DNA of 64,000 nt from Winogradskyella eximia (GCF_003386165.1 NZ_QRDV01000003.1:124001-188000); one strand, 5' to 3'. Shown: positions 51,164 through 60,991, counted from the stretch's first letter. The notes: a model not told the origin generated them from the letters alone. Translations and numbers: made by a program.

Positions 51164-52951
51164 ATGCCTAAACATACCATTTTAAAACAAATACTTATTT
51201 GGAGAGCCAAACACATTTCAGATAAACAGTTTATATTCATTTTAAGTGCTTTAGTTGGCTTTACATCTGGAGTTGGTGCCGTAATCCTTAAAAATTTAAC
51301 GCACTATATTCAACTATTGCTAGAAGGGAAATTGGTAAAATATTATCATCATGCCTTTTACTTTTTATTCCCGATAATAGGATTGATTTTAGTCTATTTA
51401 ATTATAAAATATGTCATAAGATCAAAAGTTAGTCATGGGATTCCTTCAACTTTACATGCTATTGCCAAACGTAAAGGCATCATAAAAAGCTATCAAATGT
51501 TTGGTTCAATTCTTACAGCACCTATAACGGTTGGTTTTGGAGGTTCTGTTGGGTTAGAAGGACCTGCAGTTGCTACAGGTGCTGCTATTAGCTCAAATAT
51601 TTCTAGGCTCTTTAGAATGGACCAAAAAACTAAGACTTTACTCATTGGTTGTGCAGCAGCTGGAGCATTATCTTCCATTTTTAAAGCACCTATTGCTGCT
51701 ATCATTTTCGCAATTGAAGTCTTTAGTTTAGACCTAACAATGGTGTCAATGCTACCATTATTACTAGCCTCACTTTCTGCCGTATTAACATCTTATTTTT
51801 TCTTTGGTGATGATGTTTTATTACCTTTTAGAATTGAAGATAAATTTATAATCTCGGATGTACCTTTTTATGCGTTTTTAGGAGTCTGCGCAGCATTTAC
51901 TTCAATTTATTTTAATCAGGTTTATGAAAGAATTCAAATCTTTTTTGACCAACTAAATTCACCAATTAAAAAACTTCTTGTTGGAGGTGTTGCTATCGGA
52001 ATATTGATCTTTTTTATTCCACCTCTTTATGGTGAAGGTTTTGATATTATGAATAGTCTTATTGTTGGTAATCCAGAAAAAGCTTTAGAAAACAATTTTT
52101 TAAATCTAGATTTAACTAACATTTGGATAATTATCTTACTCTTAGCAGGACTCGTGTTTTTTAAAATTATTGCAAGTGCTATAACTTTTGGAGCAGGAGG
52201 TGTTGGAGGTATTTTTGCACCTACCCTTTTTATGGGAAGTATAATGGGAAATTGTATCGCTAAAATCATTAACCATTGTGGCTTATTTAATGCTCCCGTT
52301 TCTGAAAGTAATTTCACCCTTGTTGGTATGGCTGGTGTATTGGCTGGCGTTTTACATGCTCCTTTAACTGCTATATTTTTAATTGCCGAGCTTACTGGTG
52401 GTTATGATTTATTTATTCCTCTAATGATTACAGCGGCAATTTCATTCGGTATCACAAAACATTTTGCTCCACATTCAGTCTACACAATGGAATTAGGGAG
52501 AAAAGGAGACCTTATAACACACGATAAGGATCACGCTATTTTAACCTTAATGGACATCAATAAAGTTATTGAAACTAACTTTATAAGTGTTACCACTAAA
52601 ATGACATTAGGAGATATTATTAATAAGGCAGTTATTAAATCAAATAGAAACATTTTTCCAGTTATAAATGGCAAAGACAAAACTCTAAAAGGGGTTATTC
52701 TATTAGATGATTTAAGAGCTATAATGTTTGATCAAACGTTATACAATGATGTATATGCAAGCGAGATTATGCAAAAACCACCCGAAGTAATAGATATTGA
52801 CAAGGATAAAATGACGGTTATTATGAAAAAATTTCAAGACAGTAGCGCTTGGAATTTACCTGTTGTAAAAAATGGTATTTATGTAGGCTTTATTTCTAAA
52901 TCAAAATTATTAACTGCTTACCGACGAGAATTAATTAATTTTACATCTTAG
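51164..52951 (+). CDS. ClC-family chloride channel/transporter with CBS pair (copy 1)
   Basis: 595 aa from MPKHTILKQ; an upstream TTG start at 51137 would fall inside the aspS terminator. The ClC membrane domain has GSVGLEGPAVATG near residue 135, with the gating glutamate (GxEGP), IFAIEVFSLDL near 175, and GGVGGIFAPTLFMG near 346 (the GxFxP motif). Two CBS domains occupy the C-terminal 130 residues. The residue after the second conserved Glu is Val, where the proton glutamate of exchangers such as E. coli ClcA lies, so channel-type behaviour is possible. Paired with a paralogue 55 nt downstream. Confidence 0.88.
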   Translation: MPKHTILKQILIWRAKHISDKQFIFILSALVGFTSGVGAVILKNLTHYIQLLLEGKLVKYYHHAFYFLFPIIGLILVYLIIKYVIRSKVSHGIPSTLHAIAKRKGIIKSYQMFGSILTAPITVGFGGSVGLEGPAVATGAAISSNISRLFRMDQKTKTLLIGCAAAGALSSIFKAPIAAIIFAIEVFSLDLTMVSMLPLLLASLSAVLTSYFFFGDDVLLPFRIEDKFIISDVPFYAFLGVCAAFTSIYFNQVYERIQIFFDQLNSPIKKLLVGGVAIGILIFFIPPLYGEGFDIMNSLIVGNPEKALENNFLNLDLTNIWIIILLLAGLVFFKIIASAITFGAGGVGGIFAPTLFMGSIMGNCIAKIINHCGLFNAPVSESNFTLVGMAGVLAGVLHAPLTAIFLIAELTGGYDLFIPLMITAAISFGITKHFAPHSVYTMELGRKGDLITHDKDHAILTLMDINKVIETNFISVTTKMTLGDIINKAVIKSNRNIFPVINGKDKTLKGVILLDDLRAIMFDQTLYNDVYASEIMQKPPEVIDIDKDKMTVIMKKFQDSSAWNLPVVKNGIYVGFISKSKLLTAYRRELINFTS

Positions 52952-53006
52952 TCAGCACTATAAATCTAATTTATAGCATTTTGAAACCTGACCGTTTTTT
53001 TGAAAG

Positions 53007-54809
53007 ATGCCAACAACACCCTTTATAAAACACTTACTTCTTTTGCGGTACAAATATATATCGCAAAAAAACTTTGTTTATATATTAAGTATTGCAGTCG
53101 GTTTATTAACAGGTATTGCTGCTGTAACTTTAAAAAATATTACCTACACAATTCAGTCTGCATTAGAAAAAGGAATTATTTTTTCTCAAAACCAACTTTA
53201 TTTTATTTTGCCTGTAATTGGCTTATTTCTAGTCTATCTTTTTACAAAGTATATCTTTAAAAAAGCACTAAACCCATCAATTCCTCCTTTTATAAAACGA
53301 GCAATACCTTCATTACTTTATTCTTTATTGCGTCAAAAAGGACTTTTATCTTATAAACTTATATATCACCCATTAATAACAGCTCCTCTAACGGTCGGTT
53401 TTGGTGGTTCTGTTGGATTATTAGGACCTGCAATAACTTCTGGTTCTGCATTAAGTTCTAATTTAAGTCGAGTTTTACATGTAGATAAAAAAACGCGTAC
53501 TTTACTTATTGCTTGTGCTACTGCTGCCGCTGTCGCCTCAATGTTTAAATCTCCTATTGCTGCCATAGTATTTGCTGTTGAAATTTTTAGTTTAGACCTT
53601 ACATTTGCATCACTTTTACCTTTATTAATTGCATCCATATCTTCAGTTTTAACGTCCTATTTTTTCTTAGGAGATGAGTTGTTATTTAATTTTAATGTTA
53701 CTGAAAAATTCAACCCAAGGGATACGGCTTTTTTTATGATTTTAGGGTTAGCAACTGGCATTGCATCCATATATTTCACAAAAATGTACTTTGCTATTTA
53801 TGCGTTTTTTGATCGATTTAAAACAAAGTTCATTAAACTTTTGGTTGGTGGAATCGCCATTGGTATTATGTTATATTTCATTCCACCTCTTCATGGAGAG
53901 GGTTTAAGTTTTACCAAAGATTTATTTGAAGGTAATTATTTACATGCATTAGGTTCTAATCCTTTTGACAAATACATTGACAATATTTGGGTTGTCATTG
54001 TGTTACTCATCGGATTTACAATCTTTAAAGCTATTGCTATGACAACCACCTTTGCTGCTGGAGGAGTTGGTGGAGTTATTGTACCAACAATGGTAATGGG
54101 AAGTGCATTAGGTAATGTGGTGGCTAAAATAATAAACAACATAGGTCTAGGGCATCAAGTATCTGAAGCCAACTTTACATTAATTGGTATGGCAGGATTG
54201 ATAGCAGGAGTTATCCATGCTCCACTAACAGCCATATTTTTAATTGCAGAAATCACAGGAGGTTACATCTTGTTTTTACCCTTGATGATAACTGTTGCTA
54301 TTTCATATATGATTACAAAAAATTATATGGAACACACTATTTATACTCGCGAACTCGCTGAACGCGGTGATTTATTAACACATGACAAAGACCAAAGTGT
54401 ACTTACCATGATGCAATTAGATAGTGTAATAGAAAAAGATTTTATACTTCTAAACCCAGAAATGACATTAGGAGATATGTTGCATAAAGCGGTTGCCAAA
54501 TCGAGTAGAAATTTATTTCCTGTAGTGGACGGTTATCAGCGATTGGTTGGTATTATTCTCCTAGACGATATTAGAACTGTAATGTTTGATCAATCACTTT
54601 ACAATACAACATCAGTAGAAACATTTATGCACAACCCTCCAGATTTTATTAATTATGAAAAAGATGATATGAAAACGGTGATGAAGAAGTTTCAAGATAG
54701 TGGAGCTTGGAATTTACCAGTAATAAAAGACAATTGTTACTATGGGTTTGTCTCAAAATCTAAATTACTAACCGCATATCGAAACGAATTAATTAATTTT
54801 ACATCTTAA
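53007..54809 (+). CDS. ClC-family protein with CBS pair (copy 2, altered gate)
   Basis: 600 aa, clearly a paralogue of the gene before it; the last residues KSKLLTAYR.ELINFTS are nearly identical. In the membrane domain GSVGLLGPAITSG has Leu where copy 1 has the gating Glu. GGVGGVIVPTMVMG has Ile in place of the Phe of GxFxP, and the HGIPS region of copy 1 is replaced by NPSIPPF. The CBS pair is intact. All three canonical ion-path motifs have changed in this copy only, so its transport properties should differ. Confidence 0.88.
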   Translation: MPTTPFIKHLLLLRYKYISQKNFVYILSIAVGLLTGIAAVTLKNITYTIQSALEKGIIFSQNQLYFILPVIGLFLVYLFTKYIFKKALNPSIPPFIKRAIPSLLYSLLRQKGLLSYKLIYHPLITAPLTVGFGGSVGLLGPAITSGSALSSNLSRVLHVDKKTRTLLIACATAAAVASMFKSPIAAIVFAVEIFSLDLTFASLLPLLIASISSVLTSYFFLGDELLFNFNVTEKFNPRDTAFFMILGLATGIASIYFTKMYFAIYAFFDRFKTKFIKLLVGGIAIGIMLYFIPPLHGEGLSFTKDLFEGNYLHALGSNPFDKYIDNIWVVIVLLIGFTIFKAIAMTTTFAAGGVGGVIVPTMVMGSALGNVVAKIINNIGLGHQVSEANFTLIGMAGLIAGVIHAPLTAIFLIAEITGGYILFLPLMITVAISYMITKNYMEHTIYTRELAERGDLLTHDKDQSVLTMMQLDSVIEKDFILLNPEMTLGDMLHKAVAKSSRNLFPVVDGYQRLVGIILLDDIRTVMFDQSLYNTTSVETFMHNPPDFINYEKDDMKTVMKKFQDSGAWNLPVIKDNCYYGFVSKSKLLTAYRNELINFTS

Positions 54810-54842
54810 GCCTATATTAGGCGTTTGAATAAATATCACTTA

Positions 54843-55082
54843 ATGAAATTCATAAAAATTATTACGTTTTTAGCCTTTTTAGCCTCATTTACCAGTATTC
54901 TTTGTGGTTTAATTTTAAATTTGGACTATTCAAAAAAACTCATTGGTTTTGGTGTTCTAGGTTTATTTTTTGTGGTTTTTCCTTTATTTTCATATTATCG
55001 ATGGAAAGATAAAGACGTTAAAGACTATATGCTTACTAAAGAAAACCTTGATAAAATGAGAGAAAACCAACGCAATTCTTAA
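54843..55082 (+). CDS. Small two-helix membrane protein
   Basis: 79 aa from MKFIKIITFLAFLA; a TTG six codons upstream (54825) is in frame but less likely. Two helices (about 4-24 and 34-54) are followed by a charged C-terminal tail, YMLTKENLDKMRENQ. No family recognised. It lies 33 nt after the second ClC gene and may be co-transcribed. Function unknown. Confidence 0.6.
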   Translation: MKFIKIITFLAFLASFTSILCGLILNLDYSKKLIGFGVLGLFFVVFPLFSYYRWKDKDVKDYMLTKENLDKMRENQRNS

Positions 55083-55235
55083 CAATAATTTTTCTTCTAT
55101 TATTAAATCTAATTTAGAAACTCTAACTATAAAATAAAGAAATACAACCCATGTTTCAATTAGAAAATATTGGTAATCAATATTAAAACATCTAAAAATA
55201 AAACGATTTATTAACATTGGGTTTTAATTTTATTT

Positions 55236-55243
55236 TATCTTTG
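55236..55243 (+). promoter_or_regulatory. Cold-shock gene -7 element TATCTTTG
   Basis: Full TAnnTTTG match, 25 nt before the ATG at 55269, with a TTG at 55217-55219 upstream. Confidence 0.5.
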
Positions 55244-55268
55244 TACTTTAATTTTTATTTATATTATA

Positions 55269-55460
55269 ATGACTGGAACAGTTAAATTTTTTAATGATTC
55301 AAAAGGATTTGGATTCATTACCAACGAAGAAACAGGAAAAGACATCTTTGTACACGTATCAAACCTTAATGGCGTAGAATTACGCGAAGGTGATACAGTA
55401 GAGTACGATGAAGAAGAAGGAAGAAAAGGATTAGTAGCTGCAAACGTGCAGGTATTATAA
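55269..55460 (+). CDS. Cold-shock domain protein (CspA family)
   Basis: 63 aa, one cold-shock domain. RNA-binding motifs are KGFGFIT (RNP1, residues 12-18) and DIFVHVS (RNP2, near 25-31). Binds single-stranded RNA or DNA and acts as an RNA chaperone. It is acidic at the C-terminus, as in Bacteroidota Csp proteins. Single-gene unit with its own promoter and terminator. Confidence 0.94.
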   Translation: MTGTVKFFNDSKGFGFITNEETGKDIFVHVSNLNGVELREGDTVEYDEEEGRKGLVAANVQVL

Positions 55461-55480
55461 GTATATATCTTACAAGTTTC

Positions 55481-55512
55481 AACGCTCAACCAATGGTTGG
55501 GCGTTTTTTTTT
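55481..55512 (+). terminator. Terminator after the cold-shock gene
   Basis: AACGCTCAACC pairs with GGTTGGGCGTT (55481-55503) with one T-G pair and a tight loop, then a run of nine or more T. Confidence 0.85.
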
Positions 55513-55554
55513 GCCTTAATATTAGCGTATTAAATTTATAAATACGTTAGAATA

Positions 55555-56019
55555 CTATTGAAAAACTATTGGTAAATCCTGTTTTGAAATTTTTGCAATA
55601 TAATAAGGCTGCGTCATTACAGTTGTTGCATTGCCTTTAGGACTTGTATATTTTACTGTAACTAAAGTCTTTTCTGAAGTTTTAGAAATATCTAATTCTA
55701 TCGTGTGACCTCCACTTCCTTTTACATCATTGAACACAGCAATAATAGCATATTTTGAAAAGTCAATTTTTGTTTCCGTAAAACCTTCTGAAACATTATT
55801 TACGCTATTCATTTGGTTTATTAAACGTTCCCAATCACTCAAATTTTCAATAACGGTGTTTTGCTTAGCAATACCTTCTGATCCCGAACCGTACAGATTG
55901 CCTTTTGAAATTAAAACAGTTTCTACAATCTGCATTTTAGCGTTATTTTGATTGATTTTATTGCATTTACAACTAACAACAAATAGTAATGATAGTATAA
56001 TGAGTGTCTGTATTTTCAT
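55555..56019 (-). CDS. PrcB C-terminal-like lipoprotein
   Basis: 154 aa. The lipoprotein signal ends LFVVSCKCN. The mature domain reads FSKYAIIAVFNDVKGSGGHTIELD and VKYTSPKGNATTVMTQPYYIAKI, which fits the PrcB C-terminal domain, named after the accessory subunit of a Treponema protease complex. Related lipoproteins of unknown role are common in flavobacteria. No protease gene is next to it. Confidence 0.6.
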   Translation of the reverse strand: MKIQTLIILSLLFVVSCKCNKINQNNAKMQIVETVLISKGNLYGSGSEGIAKQNTVIENLSDWERLINQMNSVNNVSEGFTETKIDFSKYAIIAVFNDVKGSGGHTIELDISKTSEKTLVTVKYTSPKGNATTVMTQPYYIAKISKQDLPIVFQ

Positions 56020-56055
56020 AATAAGTATAGATTTAAAATCTAAAATTTACTCCAA

Positions 56056-56505
56056 TTAATTTAAGTTGCGTTTTTCAATAAAAAAACGTTTCATTAGTGC
56101 GGACGCTTCTTTGGCCATAATTCCACTAACCACTTCTGTTTTAGGATGTATTGTTGTTCCCATAGTTTTAAAACCTCTTTGCTCGTCTGAAGCTCCATAA
56201 ACTATTTTCGAAATCTGACTCCAATACAATGCTCCTGCACACATCTGGCAAGGTTCTAAAGTTACGTATAGCGTACATTTATTTAAATACTTTCCACCTA
56301 AAAAATTTGCTGCAGATGTTATCGCTTGCATTTCTGCATGTGCTGTGACGTCATTTAATAATTCAGTAAGATTATGTGTACGTGCTATAATTCTATCTTC
56401 TACAACAATAACTGCGCCAACTGGTATTTCACCTTTTTCAAAAGCAGTCTCAGCTTCCTGAAGCGCCTTTTTCATAAAATAGGTATCGTCAAATGGATTT
56501 ATCAT
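56056..56505 (-). CDS. tadA: tRNA adenosine(34) deaminase
   Basis: 149 aa cytidine-deaminase-fold enzyme converting A34 to inosine in tRNA-Arg(ACG). The zinc site has VTAHAEMQAI (HAE, near residue 54) and LEPCQMCAGAL (PCxxC, near 83). The N-terminus FMKKALQEAETAFEKGEIPVG is typical of TadA. It could also act as a general nucleoside deaminase, but the length and motifs favour TadA. Confidence 0.9.
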   Translation of the reverse strand: MINPFDDTYFMKKALQEAETAFEKGEIPVGAVIVVEDRIIARTHNLTELLNDVTAHAEMQAITSAANFLGGKYLNKCTLYVTLEPCQMCAGALYWSQISKIVYGASDEQRGFKTMGTTIHPKTEVVSGIMAKEASALMKRFFIEKRNLN

Positions 56506-56584
56506 AGTTGTAAAAATACGATTTCAAAATTATTCTAAATCATTGCGGCAAGAAATTTGATGCATACATACAAAGCTATTAATT

Positions 56585-57508
56585 ATGAAAACGAACTTCT
56601 CTATTTCGATTCCAAAACCATGCCACGAAGATTGGTCTAAAATGAGTCCGAATGAAAAAGGTCGATTTTGCCAATCGTGTTCTAAATCTGTCATTGATTT
56701 TACAGAAATGCCACAACAATCTATTGAGGAATATTTAAATAATAATGGTGATAAAAGGATATGTGGTCGTTTTAAAGTGTCTCAATTAGATCAAATTCGG
56801 ATTGAAATCCCACAACACATCTTTCAGAAACGGATGTCTTTTCATAAGTTCTTTCTTTTAGCCCTATTGATTGCTATGGGAACTTCTCTTTTGAGTTGCT
56901 CAGATGAAAACGGAAATACGAAGAAAATTGATGCTGTAGAAGTAATTTCTACTTTAAAAGCCGAATCCATTGAAACTCCAGAGATTACTGCACCTAATAT
57001 TCTGATTGATTCCACTAAAACCATAACCATTACCAAAAAACCAGATCCAATAGATAAAATTGATATTCCTATTCCCGTTTTAAAAGGTATAGTTGTTGAA
57101 GTAATGGGAGATATTGCACCTCCCGAACCTATTATAAATGATGACGAAGTAGTTTTTGGGTATCTGATTGTAGATCAGGTTCCAGAATTTATAGATACAC
57201 CAAAAACCATATCAAAAACAGAAAAAAAAGACTATTTCTCTAAAAGAATAACTGAATTTGTTAATAATAATTTTGATTTAGGTCAAGGTGATTTGGGTAT
57301 TAAAGGAAAACAAAAAATTCTCGCAAAATTTACAATTAACAAAAGTGGTGATGTAACAGATATAAAAATCAGAGCACCTCATCCACAATTAGAGAAAGAA
57401 TCCTTACGTGTTATAAAATTATTACCTCAATTTATTCCAGGTAAACAGCGTGGTAAAAATGTTTCAGTTACCTATACCTTACCAATAATTTTTGTGGCTG
57501 AAGACTAA
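56585..57508 (+). CDS. TonB-like energy transducer with N-terminal CxxC region
   Basis: 307 aa. The N-terminal cytoplasmic segment has C-x16-GRFCQSCSKSVIDFTEM (residues 11-45), a Cys-containing signature seen in Bacteroidota TonB variants. A membrane helix lies at about 88-106 (FFLLALLIAMGTSLL), followed by a Pro-containing periplasmic linker and a C-terminal TonB domain at about 215-305 with KQKILAKFTINKSGDVTDIKI. It probably couples the Exb motor to a specific receptor. It ends 22 nt before the dxs start. Confidence 0.85.
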   Translation: MKTNFSISIPKPCHEDWSKMSPNEKGRFCQSCSKSVIDFTEMPQQSIEEYLNNNGDKRICGRFKVSQLDQIRIEIPQHIFQKRMSFHKFFLLALLIAMGTSLLSCSDENGNTKKIDAVEVISTLKAESIETPEITAPNILIDSTKTITITKKPDPIDKIDIPIPVLKGIVVEVMGDIAPPEPIINDDEVVFGYLIVDQVPEFIDTPKTISKTEKKDYFSKRITEFVNNNFDLGQGDLGIKGKQKILAKFTINKSGDVTDIKIRAPHPQLEKESLRVIKLLPQFIPGKQRGKNVSVTYTLPIIFVAED

Positions 57509-57530
57509 TAAAATCTCGTATTTTTACGAC

Positions 57531-59318
57531 GTGAAAAACTCACTTCTAAAACATATCAATTTACCAATAGACTTACGTCAACTGAAGCCAGAAGATTTAC
57601 CTCAACTTGCCCAAGAGTTACGTAATTTTATCATCAATATCGTTGCCACAAAAGAAGGTCATTTAGGTGCAAGTTTGGGAGTTATAGAATTAACCATTGC
57701 GTTACATTACGTGTTTAACACTCCAATAGATGAATTAATTTGGGATGTTGGTCACCAAGCTTATGGACACAAAATCTTAACTGGGAGAAAGGATGTTTTT
57801 GATACCAACCGTCGACTAAATGGCATAAGTGGTTTCCCTAAACGCAGTGAAAGTGCATATGATGCTTTTGGAGTTGGACATTCATCAACTTCAATTTCGG
57901 CAGCTTTAGGAATGGCAATTGCGTCACAACTAAAAGGAGAAAACAAACACCATATTGCTGTAATAGGTGATGCTTCCATTGCCAGCGGAATGGCTTTTGA
58001 AGGATTAAATCATGCGGGAGTTACCAATGCTAATTTACTAGTCATCTTAAATGATAATGCTATTGGTATTGACCCAAGTGTTGGTGCCTTAAAACAATAT
58101 TTAACTAACGTAAAAAAAGGGACAGAGAAACAAGATAATATTTTTGAAGCTTTAAATTTTGATTATTCTGGTCCAATTGATGGTCATGATTTACCATTAT
58201 TACTATCAGAATTAGAGCGGCTTAAAACCGTGAAAGGCCCAAAATTTTTACACATTATTACTACCAAAGGAAAAGGATTAAAGCAAGCCGAATTAGATCA
58301 AGTGAAATACCACGCTCCTGGTAAATTTGATGCTAAAACCGGAGAATTAGTTGCAACACCCAATTCTGAAAAACTACCACCAAAATTTCAAGATGTATTT
58401 GGAGAAACTATTGTAGAATTAGCTCTAAAAAACGAAAAAATCATTGGTATTACTCCAGCTATGCCAACTGGTAGTTCCTTAAAATACATGATGGAAACTA
58501 TTCCTGATCGTGCTTTTGATGTTGGTATTGCAGAGCAACATGCAGTAACACTTGCTGCAGGTATGGCTACACAAGGTCTCATTCCTTTTTGTAATATTTA
58601 CTCTACATTTTTACAGCGTGCTTACGACCAAGTGATTCATGATGTGGCTATTCAAAACTTACCTGTAATTTTTTGTTTAGATAGAGCCGGATTGGTTGGT
58701 GAAGATGGAGCTACACACCATGGTGTTTTTGATTTGGCGTATCTCAATTGCATTCCTAATTTGGTAATTTTTGCTCCAAGTAATGCAATTGCACTTAGAA
58801 ATATAATGTATACAGCTCAGTTAGGTATTGATTTCCCTATTGCAATTCGTTATCCTAGAGGAAGAGACCATTTATTAAATTGGAAAATGCCTTTTGAAAC
58901 TTTAGAAATAGGAAAAGGAATCTGTTTAAAGAAAGGCTCTTCCGTTGCCATTCTTTCCATTGGTACAGTTTTAAAAAATGTTGTTGATGCTATAGAAATG
59001 TTAGATGATAAGACGTCTGTAGGTTACTATGACATGCAATTTGTTAAACCTATTGATGAAACTTTACTCCATGAGATTTTTAAATCTTACCAAGCAATTA
59101 TTACTATTGAAGATGGAACTATCGTTGGAGGTTTTGCTTCTTCCGTTTTAGCGTTTGCAAATGCGCATCACTACAAACAAAGTATTGTAACCATGGGAAT
59201 CGATGATCAATTTATTGAACATGCTACAGTTCACCAATTGCAACAACTGCAGCAATTAGATGCGTTATCCATAAAAAAAGAAATAGAAAATTTATTCCTC
59301 TTCATCAAGAACAGCTAA
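57531..59318 (+). CDS. dxs: 1-deoxy-D-xylulose-5-phosphate synthase
   Basis: First enzyme of the MEP isoprenoid pathway, condensing pyruvate and glyceraldehyde 3-phosphate; 595 aa from GTG at 57531. An ATG at 57492 is in frame but overlaps tonB, and its extra residues (WLKTNKISYFYD) are not family-like. Motifs are WDVGHQAYGHKILTGR near 60 and GDASIASGMAFEGLNHAG near 138. The ThDP motif reads GDA instead of the common GDG, and the conserved LNDN follows as usual. GIAEQHAVTLAAG lies near 340 (catalytic Glu). It overlaps a small antisense gene by 27 bp. Confidence 0.93.
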   Translation: MKNSLLKHINLPIDLRQLKPEDLPQLAQELRNFIINIVATKEGHLGASLGVIELTIALHYVFNTPIDELIWDVGHQAYGHKILTGRKDVFDTNRRLNGISGFPKRSESAYDAFGVGHSSTSISAALGMAIASQLKGENKHHIAVIGDASIASGMAFEGLNHAGVTNANLLVILNDNAIGIDPSVGALKQYLTNVKKGTEKQDNIFEALNFDYSGPIDGHDLPLLLSELERLKTVKGPKFLHIITTKGKGLKQAELDQVKYHAPGKFDAKTGELVATPNSEKLPPKFQDVFGETIVELALKNEKIIGITPAMPTGSSLKYMMETIPDRAFDVGIAEQHAVTLAAGMATQGLIPFCNIYSTFLQRAYDQVIHDVAIQNLPVIFCLDRAGLVGEDGATHHGVFDLAYLNCIPNLVIFAPSNAIALRNIMYTAQLGIDFPIAIRYPRGRDHLLNWKMPFETLEIGKGICLKKGSSVAILSIGTVLKNVVDAIEMLDDKTSVGYYDMQFVKPIDETLLHEIFKSYQAIITIEDGTIVGGFASSVLAFANAHHYKQSIVTMGIDDQFIEHATVHQLQQLQQLDALSIKKEIENLFLFIKNS

Positions 59319-59465
59319 GTCTGTAGGGTTTTCAACCTTCTGTTCTAGCTCAATAGTTTTGTAAGAAAAATTTTCTTCGTTTTTACTAGAAATGTCGTCT
59401 AACATTAAAAGGCAAGTCACAACAACAAAAAAGATGACTAATCCTCCGAGTATATTATTTCTCAT
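59292..59465 (-). CDS. Small single-helix membrane protein, antisense tail overlap with dxs
   Basis: 57 aa from MRNNILGGLVIFF; the frame is open 11 codons further but this start fits a membrane anchor. One helix (residues 4-23) precedes a polar acidic tail ending DLAVLDEEE. Its 3' end overlaps the 3' end of dxs by 27 bp on the opposite strand. A convincing helix-plus-acidic-tail layout, but no family recognised. Confidence 0.45.
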   Translation of the reverse strand: MRNNILGGLVIFFVVVTCLLMLDDISSKNEENFSYKTIELEQKVENPTDLAVLDEEE

Positions 59466-59548
59466 AAGTAGGTATTTTAATAGCTTGAATCTAAGCAAAT
59501 TAAAACAAAATACCGTTAAAAAACAAATTTATTCGATGAAATGCACTT

Positions 59549-60889
59549 TTATAATATCTGTCCTTGTAATTTCTTGTGTAAGAGCATCGCATTAGTATCA
59601 GATAACTTTGATATATAAAGACATACAGCTAAAAGATTCTGATACAACGAATCATTACTTAGTTTTACTGTTTCTGGTAATGTGCTAAATAATAGTTTAT
59701 CATAATTAGACATTTTATTATCAAAATAATGATGCGCCATTTCTCCAAAAGATTCTAATAATTGATTCAGAATTTTATATCCTGCAATTTCCTTATTAAT
59801 AACTTCTTTAGAGCGATACACATTTTTTATACTAATATTAATGATATCCTTTATTTGTGCTTTATACTGACTAACATCTAATAAAGCAGTTTCAAATTTA
59901 CCTGCCAAAATATCATCTTCGTGCTTCATAAATAGTGAAGCAGCTTCATTAATCAAACGTCCAATAGCTAGTGCTCGCAAATAACTTACTCGATCTTCGG
60001 TTGTCTTTAAAGCACTATAATTTTCGGTTTTAATACTACCTCTTACCAAATTAATTAAATACTCTAAAGCGTACTCTTCTTCAATTAAACCTAAATTAAT
60101 TCCATCTTCAAAGTCAATAATTGTATAACAAATATCATCAGCTGCTTCCACCAAAAATGCTAATGGATGTCTTTGATAAGTTACATAATCATCGCTTCTT
60201 TTGGTTAAACCCAACTCTGATGCTATGTTTTGGAACATTGCTTTTTCACTTTGAAAAAAGCCATATTTTTTATCTACTATATGATCTGATGGTTTTTTAG
60301 GCAATGATTCTTTTGGGTACTTCATAAAAGCACCTAAAGTGGCATAACTTAATCTTAAGCCTCCTTCTCTACCTTCTCTACTTTCCGTGAGAATCTTAAA
60401 TCCATTGGCATTACCTTCAAAATCACATAAATCTTGATACTCTTTTTCAGTTAAGTGCTTTTTAAATTCTGAACCATTTCCATCTTTAAAATAAGCACCT
60501 ATAGCTTTTTCACCAGAGTGACCAAAGGGAGGATTACCAATATCATGCGCTAAAGCAGCAGCTGCAACAATGGCTCCAAAATCGTTCATTTTATAACCGT
60601 GTACACTTTCTAAATGCGGATGTTTTTTTAATAATAACTGACCCACTCTTCGGCCTAAAGAACGACCAACCACACTCACTTCTAAACTATGCGTTAAACG
60701 TGTATGTACAAAATCGGTTTTAGACAATGGCACCACTTGGGTTTTATCTTGAAGTCCTCTAAATTCTGATGAAAAAATAATTCGGTCATAATCCACCTCA
60801 AAACCCAAACGTGTTTCATCTTGTTCTTTTCGTAGTCTTTTATTGGTGTCGCCAAAGCGTTTTAAAGAGAGTAATTGTTCCCAGTTCAT
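59549..60889 (-). CDS. dgt: Deoxyguanosinetriphosphate triphosphohydrolase (dGTPase family)
   Basis: 446 aa HD-domain enzyme that removes triphosphate from dGTP or other dNTPs. Metal ligands are in FVHTRLTHSLEVSVVGRSLG near residue 60 (His) and AAALAHDIGNPPFGHSGE near 111 (HD), with the later Asp in FLVEAADDICYTIIDFEDG near 246. Length matches the type 1 dGTPase-like proteins of Bacteroidota. Controls nucleotide pools; some members also limit phage replication. Confidence 0.93.
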   Translation of the reverse strand: MNWEQLLSLKRFGDTNKRLRKEQDETRLGFEVDYDRIIFSSEFRGLQDKTQVVPLSKTDFVHTRLTHSLEVSVVGRSLGRRVGQLLLKKHPHLESVHGYKMNDFGAIVAAAALAHDIGNPPFGHSGEKAIGAYFKDGNGSEFKKHLTEKEYQDLCDFEGNANGFKILTESREGREGGLRLSYATLGAFMKYPKESLPKKPSDHIVDKKYGFFQSEKAMFQNIASELGLTKRSDDYVTYQRHPLAFLVEAADDICYTIIDFEDGINLGLIEEEYALEYLINLVRGSIKTENYSALKTTEDRVSYLRALAIGRLINEAASLFMKHEDDILAGKFETALLDVSQYKAQIKDIINISIKNVYRSKEVINKEIAGYKILNQLLESFGEMAHHYFDNKMSNYDKLLFSTLPETVKLSNDSLYQNLLAVCLYISKLSDTNAMLLHKKLQGQIL

Positions 60890-60991
60890 AGTATAATTCT
60901 TAGTGCATGCAAGATAGATAAAATGGTTTTGAATTGTTAACTAAAACGAAAGTTAGATCGAATAGATTTTTAATGTTATGGCATTGTTTCC

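Noticed and set aside
54990..55217. 75-codon minus-strand frame over the small membrane protein and the cold-shock promoter region
   Set aside because: Aromatic-rich antisense sequence with no start context; the plus-strand frame is better.
57492..57530. ATG start for dxs
   Set aside because: It overlaps the end of the tonB-like gene and the added residues do not look like DXS; GTG at 57531 opens the conserved N-terminus.
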